From the NCBI GenBank assembly GCA_022578965.1, contig MU400525.1, positions 62,001 to 126,000 on the forward strand: a stretch of DNA of 64,000 nucleotides, read 5' to 3'. The stretch comes from Xylaria sp. FL1777. Lineage: Eukaryota > Ascomycota > Sordariomycetes > Xylariales > Xylariaceae. Under the pieces are notes generated by a model, which saw nothing but the letters and a program-made list of their open reading frames with translations, did not search any database and was not told the origin of the DNA. A program made the position numbers and the translations under genes. Positions 13,268 through 28,499 of this stretch are shown in pieces; position 1 is the stretch's first letter; each line of letters opens with the position of its first letter.

Positions 13268-15872
13268 ACTATTCTCTTTTTTTTAATTAGGTTGTTTTTA
13301 ATTTATATATAAATAAAATTAATTAAAGTAATTAATTTTAAGTATAAGTAATGAAATAAAGTAGTATAAAGTAATTAAGCATAAATATAGTATGTTAAAT
13401 AAAATGCTTATATAATATAATAATTAAAGTATTTATGTATTTATGCTTATGTTTATGTGTTAAGTTATGTTTATTTTGTGTTATATTTATAGCAAGTTTT
13501 GCACTTATACCTTTGTTGCTATATATTCCTTTTTTTTTTTCTTTTTTTTTTTTTCTTTTTTTAGCTGCTGCTAAACAATTAGTTTTAGCTATACATTTTA
13601 CTACTGCTATTTTTATACTTATTTTACATTTTTTCTGCTTTTTTTTTAATTATTATTTGTATTATAATTATGCTGCTTAAACTTACAGTAATTAAAAGTA
13701 ATACACGTAAACATAGTTGCAATTAAAGCTATAGTTATAAACATAAACGCAAAAAATTATTGTAACCTGCTTTATGCTTAAATTTATCTAAAAATAAATT
13801 TAATTTTACTATAAAACAGAATTTTAACGAATTTTTTTGCTAAAAGTTTAATAACTTTAGTAATAAAAATAAAAGTTTTAGCAGTTTGCTTTTCTTTTAA
13901 AATAGCTTTAATTCTAATAAAAATATAAATACTATTAAGCTTTTTATAAGTTAAAAAAAAAAATAAAAATAAAAATAAAAATAATTTAAACCTTATAAAT
14001 CTAAATAAAAATCTAAATGCTATTTTGCGCAATTTTAATATAAACAATATAAAAAATAAGTTTAATTTTAATACAAATATTAAAGTTTTTATGCTAGCTA
14101 AACGTTAGCTTGTTTTTATAATAACTTTTGTTTATAAACTTTGCAAACAAACTATTAAAGCTAAAAATAAAAAGTATAAAACTATTAAAAAAGTAATAGT
14201 TTTAAGTAGTTTGTTAATATATTAGTTTTGTTTTAAGCGTTTTAAAAAAGCATTTTAGCTAAAAAATAGCTTGCTTTTAAATATAGTTTATAAATTTAAA
14301 AACCTAAAAATAATAGCTTATATAAGCTATATAAATAGCTATATTTTATGTAAGCTTATAAATTAATTTATATTTATTTTAAATTAGTTTTATTAATAAG
14401 TTAGCTACTTATTATATTATATTTTAATATAATGCACATTTAAAAGTTATTAAACTAGTTTGTTTATTTTTTTGTTTTTTAAAAAAATAACTATAAAAAA
14501 ATTGTTGTAAATAAAAATTGCGCTATTGTTTAAAAAACTTCGAACAATTATTATGTTAACTTTGCAGCTATGTAGTTTTGCTTTTTAAAAGCATTTTTGC
14601 GTTTTTTATTAACTTATAAAGTTTAGTTTTAATTAATTAGCAAAGTTAACAACATAAAAATAAGTTGTTTTATTTTTATTTTGTATAAAGTTTAGCTAAT
14701 AATTAGTAATGCAAAAATATTGTGCTAAATATAAACACTTAATAATAAAGCATAAATCTTTAGCTTGCTAAGCTATTAAGCTTTTTTATATAAACGCTAT
14801 AAATAGCTTTATTTAAACTAATTTTATAAAATTTTCTAATAGAATTAAAACTATTTTTAATGCTAGCAATATGCTTATTTAACTGCACTTAAAGTATAAG
14901 TTATAAACTATAAATATGCAGCTTAAAAAGCTGCTTTTATTTTTTTTAAAAAAAATATATATAAAGCTATATTAATTATTGCTAATAAACATAAATAAAA
15001 GTATTTAGTTAGCTTTTTTTAACATAAAAATGTTTTAAAGTTTAATAATTAGTGTTTTAAGGCTTTTCCGTAAAAATATTATAACTTGTTTATAGCATTT
15101 TTATATATAACTTATTAATAAAGCACAAGTATTTTAAAACTTAAAGCAATAAGTATAATTTTTATTATATAATTAAAAACAAAAAAATAACTAGTTAGTA
15201 TATATAACATATTTAAGCTTTAGTTTATAATTAAATTAATAATAAATTAATATTATTTTGTTAGCTTAATAGCTTTGCTTTTTTTTTGTAATTTAAGCGC
15301 TTTTTAAAGTTTTTAATTGCTTTAAAAGCTATAATATTAGTAGTAAATACTTATTAATTATACTTAATTACCTAGCTTTTTTACTTAATAAAATAATATT
15401 TTTCTTTATTATAAATTATTTTACTTACTATATTTTTAACTTTTTATTTTTTTAACTTATTTTTAAAGTTTAACATAAGTAAACTATACTTATGTTTAGC
15501 TTTTTAAAGCTTAAGCAACTAAATTAAAAAAACAAAATAAAAATAGCTATATTGTTTTAAAAAACTAATATAATATGCTTATAAACTAATTATAAAAAAA
15601 ATTTAGAAAAGTTTAATAAATTTAAGCATTAACTTTTTATTTTTAAACTTAATATTTTTTATTAATAGTATTACTAAGTCTTTAGTTTTAAAAGTTATAA
15701 GTTTATGTTTATTATTATAATATTTTGTATATTTATTAGTTATAATTTACTATTGCTTTATTATTTTGTTTTTAATAGTTTATAATTTGTTAAAACGTTT
15801 TTATATAGCTAGAATTTTTTTTAATGTAAAGTTGTTTTTAATAAACAAACGGAATTTTAGCATATAACTATA

Positions 15873-16079
15873 TATCACTAATAAAACACTAAGGTGTGAA
15901 AAGTTATAAAGTTAATTAATTTTTTAAGTAAGGCTATAAATATTTATTGCTTGCTATTTATATAGTTAGCAATTAGCGCTTAGCTATAACGTATAGCTAT
16001 AATAACTATTAGCTAGCTATAGCTTATATAACTTTTATAGCTTATATAAGCTTTAGTATAATATAACTTTAGCGTAATA
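15873..16079. repeat. Left LTR of element D
   Basis: This 207-bp copy is preceded by CTATA and ends GCGTAATA where the right copy has GCGTAACA. It contains short internal direct repeats of the type AGCTTATATAA. It matches 25191-25397 with transition differences and equal length. Confidence 0.88.
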
Positions 16080-19000
16080 ATCTGCTTTTCTTTAAAGATA
16101 ACGTAAAACGTTTTTGTTTACCCTTGGGCAAATAATATTATTAGCATAAAAAGTAAATAGCTAAAAACCTAATAGCAAATAAAACTTTTGTTGCTAATAA
16201 TATAAAAGATAAATAAAGTGTTATAGCTAAGTAACCTTTAATATATAGCAGCTTTAAACCTAGCAATATACGTAAGCATAAGCAATAAACTAATATTTAG
16301 CCCTAAAGTAATTAACGTATAATAAACTTAGCGTATAGCTAGCGTTCTTAAGTTAAGATTAATACTTTTGCTTTTTTTCTAAGTTTTATTATTAAGCTAT
16401 TTGCTTTAGCTTTAGCAACGTATTATTATTGTTGTTAGTAATAATAAAAAAAGCAATAATAAAGCTGTTAAATGTTTAAGCAACCTTTTAGCTAGCAAAG
16501 AAATTATTTAGCTGTTTTTTTAAAGCGTTATATTTATTTAACATTATGTAAAGTTATTATTAAGTATTAATAAGTTGCTAAATAATATTTGCTTTGCTAA
16601 TTATTTTGCGGTATATTGTTGCAAAAACTTAACTGTTTGCTTTAAAGACTTATTAGCTTATACTAGCAATAATATTTTGCTGTTTTAATTTATTACTTAT
16701 ATTAGCAGCTATAAATGCTTTTTATACAATATAATAGATTTATTTTTTAATTAGTTTATTAAATATTGCTTTGCGCATTATATTTTTAATTTAGATTTTT
16801 ATATTTGTAAGCATTCTTTTTTTGCTAGTTTGTATATCTGCGTTAAAAGCATTAAAATTCTTTTTAAATGTATTTTAAATTTATTAAGTATTACGGTTGT
16901 TTTACGGAATAAATAAGTTTATTAGCTTGCAAATTTTTAAGTTTAGCATAGTTATGTTCGCAAGTTTTTTAAGTGCTTTAGCAGCTATAGCGTTAGGCCT
17001 AATAAAATCTTTTGCTATATTAGCAGGTTAAACTAACATAAAAGAAATATTGTTATTTTTTTTGTTAATAATTTAAATAATAAATGCTAGTTTAACTTTT
17101 TTGCTAGCTAATAACTATAGTTAGCTAGCTAATAATTATAACTATAGTTAGCTAAGCAGCTAAGCAGCAAAATAAACATAAAAAGCTAGTTATTAGTTAA
17201 AATATAATGCTTTAAATTTTAGCTAAAAAAAAATATAGCAAAATGAAAAACTATTATTATATTTAAAGCTGTTTTTAATTAGGTACTTGTTTTAGCATTA
17301 CAAAACAATACGTTTTGCTAAATTAACAAGCAGCTAAATTATGTTAGTTTAACGCATTTTATTAAATAAAAAGCATAAGAAAACACTAAAGCTATTTTTT
17401 AAGTTTTCTAATATTTAAAAAGCTTTAAATGCTTTTTTATTAATAAAATTTAGATTTATTGTAGTGTTGTTGTGCTAGCTTTGCTTTAAGCTTTGTTTAG
17501 CTGCTTTGTTTAGCTAAGCTTTAACTTATTTCTAAAGTTTCTAGTTGCTTAGTTTATTTAATAGCTAAAATGTTATTAAGTAAGCTAATAACTTAAATAA
17601 ATCTAATTATTTTGCTAAAAAATATATAAATACTGCTTTATTTTAGTAGGTTAATAAGTTATTTAAATTAATGCTTGCGTTATAAACATATTAAGTAATT
17701 TTACTAAATTAAAAATTGCGTAGCTTTTTTACGTTTATTGCTATAATAGCTTAGCTATTTATAAGAAGTTATGCTATAGCTTTTAGCTATATAACTATGC
17801 TATAACAAAGCTAAAGATTTTTAGCTAGTGTAATATTAAAATTATTACTGTAATTAAAATGCATGTTAAAAAAATTAGTAATAGGTTAAATAACTTGTTA
17901 AGCAGCAATTTTATTGCTAAGTTAATTATTATTTTTTACTGTGCTATTAGCTATTAAGCTACTAAAAGTTAAAAGTAGTATATTATTAGCTACTATATTA
18001 AAAAAGGCAAAAGTTTTTATAGCTATAGCAAAATAACAATATATTAGCTAGTTTAATTAAGTTAGCTTATAATAATAATAAAAAGCGCAGCAAATATAAT
18101 TAAGTATGTTATTAGTTATATAATAGTTTTTTGCTTTAATAAAGCGCTTAAATGATTAATAGCGTAAAAAATTATTAATAAAGAAAAAAAAAAAAAAATA
18201 AGCAAAAGAATTTAAAAAGCAAGTTAAAAAATTACTAAAGCATTAGTTTAAAAAGCATATAAAAAGTTATAGCTATAGCAAACTTAAAAAGCAAATATAA
18301 GCGTGCTAATAGCTAACTATTATTTAAACTAACTGCTTATAGCAATTAAACTTAAATATTTGTTTTAAGTATTACGTTTATTATTTTTTATTTGTTTGCT
18401 AGTATTAATATATTAATAAAGCTTGCTTTATTAATTAGCTTTAGCTTGCTTTTTAGCTTATTTAAAAACAATTTATGCTAATAGTTAAAATTGTTAATTA
18501 ATTGCTTAACGTTTTATATTAGTACTTTCTTAAAATACTATTAATTGTATATTAAGCTATATTTTTTTTATTTTATTAAATACTTGAATTTTAGCTTTTT
18601 GCTAGCTTGGTTTATATGTTATGCTATTAAGGCTTTTATTTTATAAAATTTTTATTTATTAGTATTTTTTTTAATAAACAGCTAGCTAGGTTTAAGCTAG
18701 CGTTTATTAAATAGATTGTTTTTTTTTAAGCTAGAAAACAACTAAGTAACTAATACTATTTAGTGTACTTTTTAATGCTAGAAAAAATTTAGTTTATATG
18801 CTAAATTATTAACTTGTTTAATTATAGTAAGCAAGCTAATATGCTGCTAAAACTATTTTTGCAGCAGCTTATTTAATAAATTGTATTCTTTATATAGTTT
18901 AAAGTACACTTTTTTGCTTATATTAAACTTTAGCAGCTTATGCTAAGTATTATATTAAATTTTTATATTTGCTGTTGCAAAATCGATTGCTGTTTAGGTT

Positions 19001-22000
19001 TTTTTTTAGTATAGTTTTTAAATTGCTTTATAGTTTTTTGCTTTTTTTAGCACTTTAAAATAAAATAACGGAGTTTTAAGTTTAAAGCTTAATATAATTT
19101 TGTTAAATAACTTGCTTAAAGTTTTTTGCTTAATATTATTAAGCGTATATTATAATAAAATTATTATTATAATTTATAAAACATTTAATTTAAAGTAATA
19201 ATAGCGGATTACTATTTTAATATTTTGATTTTTTTTTTTAGATTACTTATTGGTTTATATGTGCTATGCTAATAAAAAACGTAATTTTGTGCTTATTTGT
19301 AGCTATAAAGTTTGCTAAAATTTTAATAAAAATTTGCTATTTTTATTAGTTATAAAACGGCGCAAAACGCCTTAATTACATAGCATAATTATTTTTGCTA
19401 TTATTATAGCCTAGTTTATTGCTATATATTTTATATTCTTAAGTACAAAAATGGTTTTTTTATTAAATTTATATGTTATAATAAATAACGCGTTATATTT
19501 ATTGAATTTTTTAATATACTAAAAAGTTTTAATGCTAAATATTTTAAGCATTTTAATAATAAAATCTATAATAACTATATAATATAGTATTAGCTTTATA
19601 TTAATTAGTTATAAAGCGCTAAAAATTTTTTGTTTGTTTGTTTTATTGTTTAAGCATGCTAAGCAGTATACTAAGTATTTTTTTATTTGCTTAGCTAGTT
19701 TGTATATTATAAAACCGTTTAATTTGTGCAACATATGTTTGCTGCTAAAATAGTGCTTTTTATTATAAGCTGCTTAAAATAAAGGCTTAACGCTTTTTTT
19801 AAGGATAACTAGTTTTTTGCTACTAATTCTTAAGGTATAATAAAGCAATTTATTTGCGCTGCATTAAAATTAGAATTTTTTGCGTTATAGAAGTTTAGTA
19901 GCATATAAAGCTTATATAATTTTAGTAGTTTTTTTGTTGTATTAATAGTTTTTAATGATTTACTTGTAGAATTTTTTGTTAATTTGTATTATTAACGTAA
20001 TATAAGCGAAATTTTTAGCTATATTATTTAATATTAATTTTTTATTGTTTGATTTTTTAGCTATATTTAATAGCAAATTTTAAATTAATAGCTAAAATAA
20101 TACATTTAGCACTAAGTTAATTTAACTAAGTATATAACAAATATTAAGCTAATACTAGTTAAAATAAACTAAAGTAGTAATAAGCTTTAGATTTATTTTA
20201 ATAATATTTGTTGTTATTAAGTTTTTTTAGCGAGCTATTTTTTTTATAGCTTTATAATTAGTAAAAATAAGTATTTTTTTTTTGCATAACTATAATTATA
20301 GTTATAACTGTTTATATACTTATATTAAGCATAAAACTTCGAGCTTTATAATATAATATCTTGACTTTTTTTTTGTAAGCACTTTACTAAAAAACATAAT
20401 AAGTTATATTTTATTAATTAGTATAGGGCTTTTAACTTAACTGTTAAAATAAAACATTATTACGCTATATTTTTGTTTTGCTAAAGCGTTTATTTTTATA
20501 ATTGTTTAACAAGCATAATTTTAGTAAACAAAATATTTTTTGTTTGTTAGATTATATTAAAGCAGTTTAAAACTTTGAATTTTGCTTTTTGTTAGCTTAA
20601 ACTTTTGCTTTAACGTTTATACCTTTTGTGCTAATGCATTTTTTAAGGGCATTATGCTAGCTTTTTTTACTAGCATTATGGTTTTATGTTTTTATAATAG
20701 CTTGATCTTTTGTTAAAACTATAAAACATATTTCTATAGCTAAGTTGCTATGCTTATATATATTTTAAGCGTTTTAAAAGTCTAAAGCATTTTAAGCTTT
20801 TAAATAGCTTTTATTTAATTTTTTATTATATAAATTGCTTTTTTGTTAATTTAAAGCTTTAGTAACTTAATAAACAAATATTCGCAAAATGATTTCTTAA
20901 AGAATAACATTAAACTAATAGCTTTAAGCTTATATAAAACTTAGTTAATATACTTTAAGTGCTTTTTTTTTAAGTTATTAAATATAATAATATTGTTAAT
21001 ATAAACGTAATAAAAAACTTAAAATTTATAGAGCTTATTATTTATAAATTGCTATTTATATGTTAAGCTGTTCTAAAAACCTATTAAGGCTATATTTAAT
21101 ATTTTTAAACTGTATAGCAATATTACTACTATATAATTTTAATGTTTAGCGCAAACAAGTAGCTAATAAAAAAATAACGCTGTATTAAAAACTAAAACTA
21201 CTTTTTTGCTTTATATTATGCTTATTATATTTTTTTAATATAACATTAAATAAATATTTAGCACTATTAGTTCGTTTAGCTTACATAAATTAACTATAAC
21301 CTAGCTTTTATGTTTTTTTTTTATAGTTTGCTATATAACAAACATAAAGCAATTAAATAGCATTAGCTTATTTATTTAGTTAAGTTTTTTTTTTTAATAT
21401 AAAAAATTAAACGTTTTGTTTAATATTTTGCGATTTTTTATTTTAAGCTAATAAAGTTAAACTTGCTACTAATAATTTTGTTATTTAAGGACTAAGTTAA
21501 TATGTAGCTTTTTATAGTTTAGTATTTATATAATGCTTTTAGATCGCTAAACATTATATTTTTTAATAACGCAAAGTTTTGCTTTTATATATTCTAGGTT
21601 TTCGTTTAATACATAAACTTTATTTTTTAACTGTTTTAAAAGTATATTATTAGGCTTTTAAGGTTTAAATTCTTTTTTGCTGCTTAAATGCTAGTTAACT
21701 ATTAAGAAATTTTATAAGTTATTTAATATTTAGCTTGCTTTATTTATTATATTACTTTATAAGTAGCTTATTATATTATTAATAATATTAAATTTTGTAT
21801 TATAGTAAGTTTTTTTATTTGTTTTCTATTTTAATATATTTAGTGTATTTTGCTAGTAAATGCTTAATTTGCTTTTAGCATTTAGCTTTTAGATTTAACT
21901 TAACTAAGCGTTTTTGCGGATTTATAGCAGTTTAAACAAATTGTTAATAAATATTACACATTTTGCAGTATTAGTATTCATTAAGCTACTTAAAGAGCTA

Positions 22001-25000
22001 ATGTTTTAGCTAATAAATATATATTAACGCTTAACGCTATTAGTAGTTTACTTAAGTAAGTTAATATATTTTGTTAAAATAAGCATTTATATTTTTAAAA
22101 AAACTATAATTGCTTAAGCTATAATAATTTAACGTATAACTAAATTTTTGCGGTTATTAATAGTAATTAGTATACTAGTATTATTAACTATTATTATTAT
22201 TATTTTGCAATTAAGTATATTAATAATAATATTATATTTTTTAAACTATAGTGTTTTAAGCAAAAGTTTTAGCTTTAGCTTATTATTAACTTAAGCTTTA
22301 ATTTTTGTTAAAATGTTAACTTGCTTGCTAGTAAGCAAAGTTATAAGTATACTAATACAAAATTGCGCTTTAGTTATTATTTTAATTAGCTTATTAATAC
22401 TGCTAACTATTGCTAGTTTATTAGCTTTAAAGAATTTAATACTTAATATGTTTTATTTAAGCTAAAAGCAGTTTATTATAATGTTTAATGCTTTTATATT
22501 AGCGTATATTAGCTGCAGCATGCTAGCTTTTTTAATAGTAAGTTTTAACTTAATATAAATAAATAAAAACTTTAGTTTACTAAAATTAGCAGTTTTACTA
22601 ATTAGCTTAATTATTTTTTTAGGCAGTATATAATTAATATGCTGCTAATTATTTAAAATATTAGCTTTATTATTAAGCATACTTGTTTTTTGCTAATTAT
22701 TTGCTTTTGTAGCTTTTAGCTTAGCGTTACATTTAAGGATGTTTTTTGTTTTATTGTTTTGTTTAGCTTTACAGAAATTTTAATAAACGTATAGCATATA
22801 TTTATTGCAAAATAAGAATATTTTTTTGCATTTATAATATGTTTTTTTTTATTTACTAGTTATTAGCTTTAAAGCAAAAAAATAAAAAGATAAAACTTTA
22901 TTAGCTATATTTAATTTAGATTTATTTTTGTTATTAGTAATTTCTTTTAGCATAAAATAGCTTTCTGCTGTTAAGCAAGCTTTCTTTATAGCAATATTTA
23001 TATTGTTTAATGCGATATATATTTTTGCTTTATAAAAAGCTTTATTTTTATTTTAACAGGATTTAATCTAGTAACGCTAGCAATAAAACAGCATGTTTTG
23101 CTTTTAAAACTAAGCATGTTTTTTATTGTTTTTTTACTTATAATATTAATACCTGCTGTATTATTTTTATTAGCAAAAATATTTGCATTTAAACTAATTA
23201 TTACTGCAGTAATATTTTTAAAAACTGCTATAAGCATAGCTGCTATTAATATAGTATTTTATGTTAGTATTACTATTACTTTAATTAATAACTTGCTAGT
23301 TTTTATATATATTAATAATTAGCTAAATAGTTACTAATTAAGTAAGCATAAGCAATTTTATTAAAGAAAATATATATGCTGCTAAAGCAAGTAATATTTA
23401 ACTTTTTAGCATAAATATTAACATAAAAGCAGCTAAAAAAGCATAATACTAAACTTTTAGCAGGTTTATTATTATTTAGCTAATAGTAAGCTTAATTTTT
23501 TGTTATTTTATTATAATACTAATTAGTTTGTTTTTATATACTTTAGCTTTTTTATTAAGATAATCTAAAAAATCTTTTAATTTATAAGCAGCTATTAGTT
23601 ATACTATAAGCTAGCAAAAAAATAAGCATAGCAAATTATAAACTTTTGCTATTTATTGCTTTTTAGTTATAAGTTTAACTGCTTTTATTAATTTATAAAT
23701 ACTGCTAACTTAGTTTTATATTAAGTTGCTAGCTATAACTTGCTACTATAAGTATTTTGCTAAAATGCTTTTAAGTTACTTAAGCGCGTTAGTAATGTTT
23801 AACTTAAACCTTTTAACTACTTTTATTAATGCAGCGTTTAAGTTTTTAAGTAACTCGATTTATGTTTACGCTAATAACTTGTTAAACTATTATAACTAAG
23901 TTATTTTTTAAAATAGCTAAAAAAAATCTTTTTAAATAATAGTTTTACAGGCTAAGTTCTTTATGTGCTTTATTATACTAGCTTTAAACAAATAAATGTT
24001 ATGCTAGTAAACATTAAAGCTAATTTATATATAGTTTCTTTGTTTAAATAACTTGTTAATATATAGGTTAAAAAAACTAATATAAAATAATTTCTATTTA
24101 AATAAATTATTACACGGACTGCTTTTTTGCATAGCATTAATAAAATTACTAAAACTAGCTATTAGCTGCTTAAACCTAAAACCTTAAAACAGGTTACTAG
24201 GCATATTTTTATTTTTGTTAATATTAGCTATAGCTGTTTACTTAGTAATAATATATTTAGCTAAGTTTTTCGCTAAGTTTATAACTGCAAAAGCTAAAAA
24301 TAGCGTTTAATTAAATAAGCTATTTAACTAGCTAACTAATATAAATAAAAAGTAAAACTTAGCTTTTTAATACAACTGTTTACTAGTTTAAACTTAGCTA
24401 TATATATACTAAATTATAAGGTTTAAAAAATAAAGCAAAACGTTATAAATAGTTTAATTAAATGCTTATTTATTTATATGCTACTTTAAAAAGTAAAGCT
24501 AAATTTAAGTAGCAAAGCAAGTTTTTTGCTAAAAAGTTGCAAAGGAAAAAAATTAAGTATTACTGCAAGCAATAGTTTAAAGATTTTAAAGAAAAATTTT
24601 ATTAAAATTAAATACCTAAAAAATTTCTAAGTTAAAAAAATCTTAAAAAAAAGCAAACAGCTAAACATATTTGCTTTCTGTAATTATTTAGCTATATAAA
24701 TTACTATAGTTATATAAAAAGCTTAAAACTGTTGTTTAACTAGTTTAAAGTTTACATATAACGAACTGCTTCGATATTGTATCAAAAAAAGAAAAACAAT
24801 AGAAAACTGCAGTTGCTTCTTATTTTTAACGTTAAAAAAACTTAAGATTATTAATTGTAATAATTAGTATATAGCTATTTAAAAAAACGCTTCGTTAAAG
24901 GTTAAAAGTCAAAATATAAATAAACAAATAAACAAAGCATAAATAAACAAATAAACGTAGTAAACCAAATATAGTAAACAAAATATAATAAGTATAACGC

Positions 25001-25190
25001 TATAAAAACGCTAAATAAAAAAATAAAAATAACGCTAAATACTAAACGCTAACTACTAAATTTATTAATAATAAAGTTCGTTAATAATAAGTAAAAAGCA
25101 AAAATTCTAGCTAGTTATAAAAGTATTGCAAGCTATATATTTGTGTATAATATATATAATAGCAATTAATCTTAATTGCTAGCTATTAAT

Positions 25191-25397
25191 TATTATTAAT
25201 AAAACACTAAAGTATAAAAAGTCATAAAGTTAATTAACTCTTTAAATAAAGCTATAAATATTTATTGCTTGCTATTTATATAATTAGCAACTAGCGCTTA
25301 GCTATAATATATAACTATAGTGGCTGCTAGTTAACTATAGCTTATATAACTTTTATAGCTTATATAAGCTTTAACGTAGCATAACTTTAGCGTAACA
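25191..25397. repeat. Right LTR of element D
   Basis: This 207-bp partner of 15873-16079 keeps the terminal CA. It is followed by CTATA, which is identical to the pentamer before the left copy. Confidence 0.88.
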
Positions 25398-28300
25398 CTA
25401 TATAAAGCTTTAAAAAGTAATTGTTTAGTTATAAAATTAATAGCAGAATTTATAGCAAAAAAAGCTTAAAGTAAAAATTAAAGCTAATTAGTTTGTTTAT
25501 TATTTATAAAGCACTTAAAATAACTTTTAATTATTTAGTTTATTTGTTTTGTTTATTTATTAGTTTTAAAGTAAAATATTACTAAAAGCTTTTGTTTAAT
25601 TTTTAAGTAATAATATAAATTAAACTAAAATTAACTAGTAAAAATAAAGCTTTTATTAAAAACAATATTTTTTAAGCTATTATAAATATATTTAATTTTA
25701 TAATAAAATAAAACTATTAGCTTAACTAAAGTTATAATAATATTAACTAAAAATAAATATATAAGCTTAATAAATTTATTTATAATAACAAAAATAACAT
25801 TAACTAGTTTTTTTTTATAAAAAGTTTTTAGTAAACTTATAATAAAATTTATAAATAGCTTTTATATAAGTTTATTAAGTATTAGCAAAGCATTAAGTTT
25901 ATTATACTTTTAATAATGTTTTACTTTAGTTTTAAAGCAAATTATATAGCTTTATATATACTTTTTAATATTTAGTTTTATATTGCTTTAGTAAAACTTT
26001 TGTTATAGCAGTTTTAAAATGTAGCTTTAGCTAAAATATTTAGCTAAAAAATTATTATAATATAGCTTAATAAGTTAAAAATATATAGCTTTTTTAAAAA
26101 AAATATAGATTTTGTTTTTATAGCAAACTAAAAATCTTTTTATTAATTATTAAAAATTTGTAAGCTTTTTTGCTTTTAATTGTTTTATAATTATATAACA
26201 TTTAAGGTTTTTTTTTTAAACTTTTTAAATAAGGTTTTTTAGCTTTTTAAAAGCTTTTAAATCTTTTAATTTCTTTAAGCTTATAGCTATTTACATACGT
26301 AAACACATAACTGCTTAAATAAAAAAAGCTTTTTTAATAAATATAGCTTTAAAGTATAAAGCTTTAGCTTAAATACTAAAATATAAATTAAAAACTTTAA
26401 TTTGCTATATTACTACAACTTTTTTTTTTAACATTAAAAAAATATTAATATTACTAAGCAAAATAGCTATATAATTAAAATAGCGCAAAAAAAAATTAGT
26501 TTTATTTTTTTTGCTTGTTTAATATTTAATAATAAAATTAAAAAAAGCTAATAATAAATACTAATAAGCTTGCTTTTTATTAAGCTTTAACGTTTTTATA
26601 AATGCTTAAAAGTTAATATAATTAATTAATACTTTAACTAATAAATTGTTTTTTTATAAATAATGCTACTAATGCTTAAAGCAATTTATTATTACAAGCA
26701 TTTTTTAGTTAAACATATTATATTGCATTTTTTTTTTAAATAGCTTTTAAAAATAAAACGTAACTAGTTTAAAAATGCTTTAATTATTTTGCTAAAATAG
26801 ATTTTTTGTAAAAGCTACTTTAAAAAAATTAGTTTTTAGCAATATTTATTTCTTAAAATTAAAATATATAAAAAAAATAGCTTGCTTAAATGTATTTTAA
26901 AAGTTTTTAAAAGCCTTTTTTTTAAAACTATTTAAAAAAATTTGATTTTTTTTTGTTTTTATTACGTTTTTTTTTAAATACTTAAACAAAAGCGCAACAA
27001 TATAAAAATACTTGTTTATAAAACAGCAATAAAAGTTATAAAACTTTAAAAATTATTATAGCGCTTAATAAATATTTAATATAAGCTATTATTAAATAAT
27101 GTTTATATATAAAAAGTTCATTTTAATTTTTTAGCTAAAAATAATATAACTTAAAAATTTAATTTTCTTTTAATAAAATTAGCACTTAAATAGCTTAACG
27201 TATAGTTTTGCTTTTTATAGCTTTTTAATAATGTTTTAAATATGTTTTATATAAAAATTCTTATTTAAAGAAAAAATAAGCATATTATTAAAATATATAA
27301 TACAAAATATATTTATTATATTATTAAATGCTTTTTATATATAACTTTAAAAAGTAGCAAAAACATTTAATAAACTTATAAATATAACTAAAAATTTATA
27401 GTAACTATAGCATATATAAAACGCTATTTTTTATTTATTTTTTTCTTAAATGTATAAGTAATAATAAGTGTTTTTAAAGTTAATTTTGCTAAAGATTTTA
27501 GTTTTTAAGATTTTATTAAGCAGCTTTAAAATAAATAGTAAAATATATTAATTTTTACGCATAACTTAATTAAGTTCTTTATAGTTTATATATAAATATA
27601 AGCTTTTATTTTTTTTAAGTATAAAAAAAATTAAAGCGCTAGTAAAACTAGTAAACTTTTTAATTTTTTTTGCTTTTAATATTTTATTAAGCTATTTTTG
27701 TAGTTTTTTTAGCTTATTTTAAGCTAATAAATATATAAAAAAATAAAGTACAACTATGTTTTTTTTTAGCTTAATAGTAAAGTTTTTTTGCTTTAATTAT
27801 AATAATATATTTGTTTTGCTAATATTAAAAAACTTAAATAAATTATAAAACTTTTTTAAAATTGCTATAAAATTAAAATAACTAAAGCTTTTTTCTAATT
27901 TTTTAAGCTATATAAGTTTAAATAGTTAAATAATAGCATAATAGCAAGCTTAGTTTTAGCAAGCTTTTATAAACTTAATTAAGCTAAATATTTTTATTTA
28001 AAAGTAGCATAATTTAAAAAACCATTAATTAATGCTTAAATTTAGTATAATTTCTTTATTTTTTAAAGTAATTTAAAATAGTAAAAAAAAGCTGCTTTTA
28101 AAGCAATAATTATAGTTAATAGCTATATATGCACGCTTAATTCTACAAATAATACTATAACTATTAATTAATTTACAAACAACTTAATAAGCTTTATAAA
28201 TAAAAAATCCACTTTTAGTAGTATGCTATAATATAAGTATATAAAAAAATGCTTGCTATAATTTATAATAAAAAGCAAAAATAAAACTAATATAGTTATA

Positions 28301-28499
28301 TTTAATATATAAATTAAAATTAATATAAGTTTTAATAAATAGTTTTATAAAGCTAATAAAATAAATAATATAAAAAGTATAAAAACAGCATAAAATAAAT
28401 ATATAAAGTAATAACTTTAGCTTAAAACTTATAGCTAATATAATTAATACTAAGCTTACTATTTATTTTTTAAGTTATAATACTATAACTTTTATAAAA

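Larger units (their letters stand above)
15873..25397. mobile_element. Innermost LTR retrotransposon D, inserted into C
   Basis: The 207-bp repeats at 15873-16079 and 25191-25397 have equal length. The right copy ends in CA (GCGTAACA), and both copies start TA, which is TG after one transition. The target duplication CTATA is perfect: 15868-15872 and 25398-25402. At 9.5 kb D is the longest single element of the stack. It may be a large family, or it may hide a further small insertion that I could not resolve. It sits inside C, which sits inside A, so it arrived after both. It is as decayed as the others, with no surviving coding frame. Confidence 0.88.

Noticed and set aside
13435..13680. 81-codon plus-strand frame in the AT-rich block, very hydrophobic
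   Set aside because: It lies in a pyrimidine-rich low-complexity patch inside decayed element C; the hydrophobic residues follow from T-rich codons. No domain or start context supports a gene.
23007..23322. Overlapping 74-76 codon frames on both strands inside element D
   Set aside because: Frames open on both strands at once reflect scarcity of stop words in a local composition patch, not coding. The product is Ile/Ala/Leu-rich low complexity.
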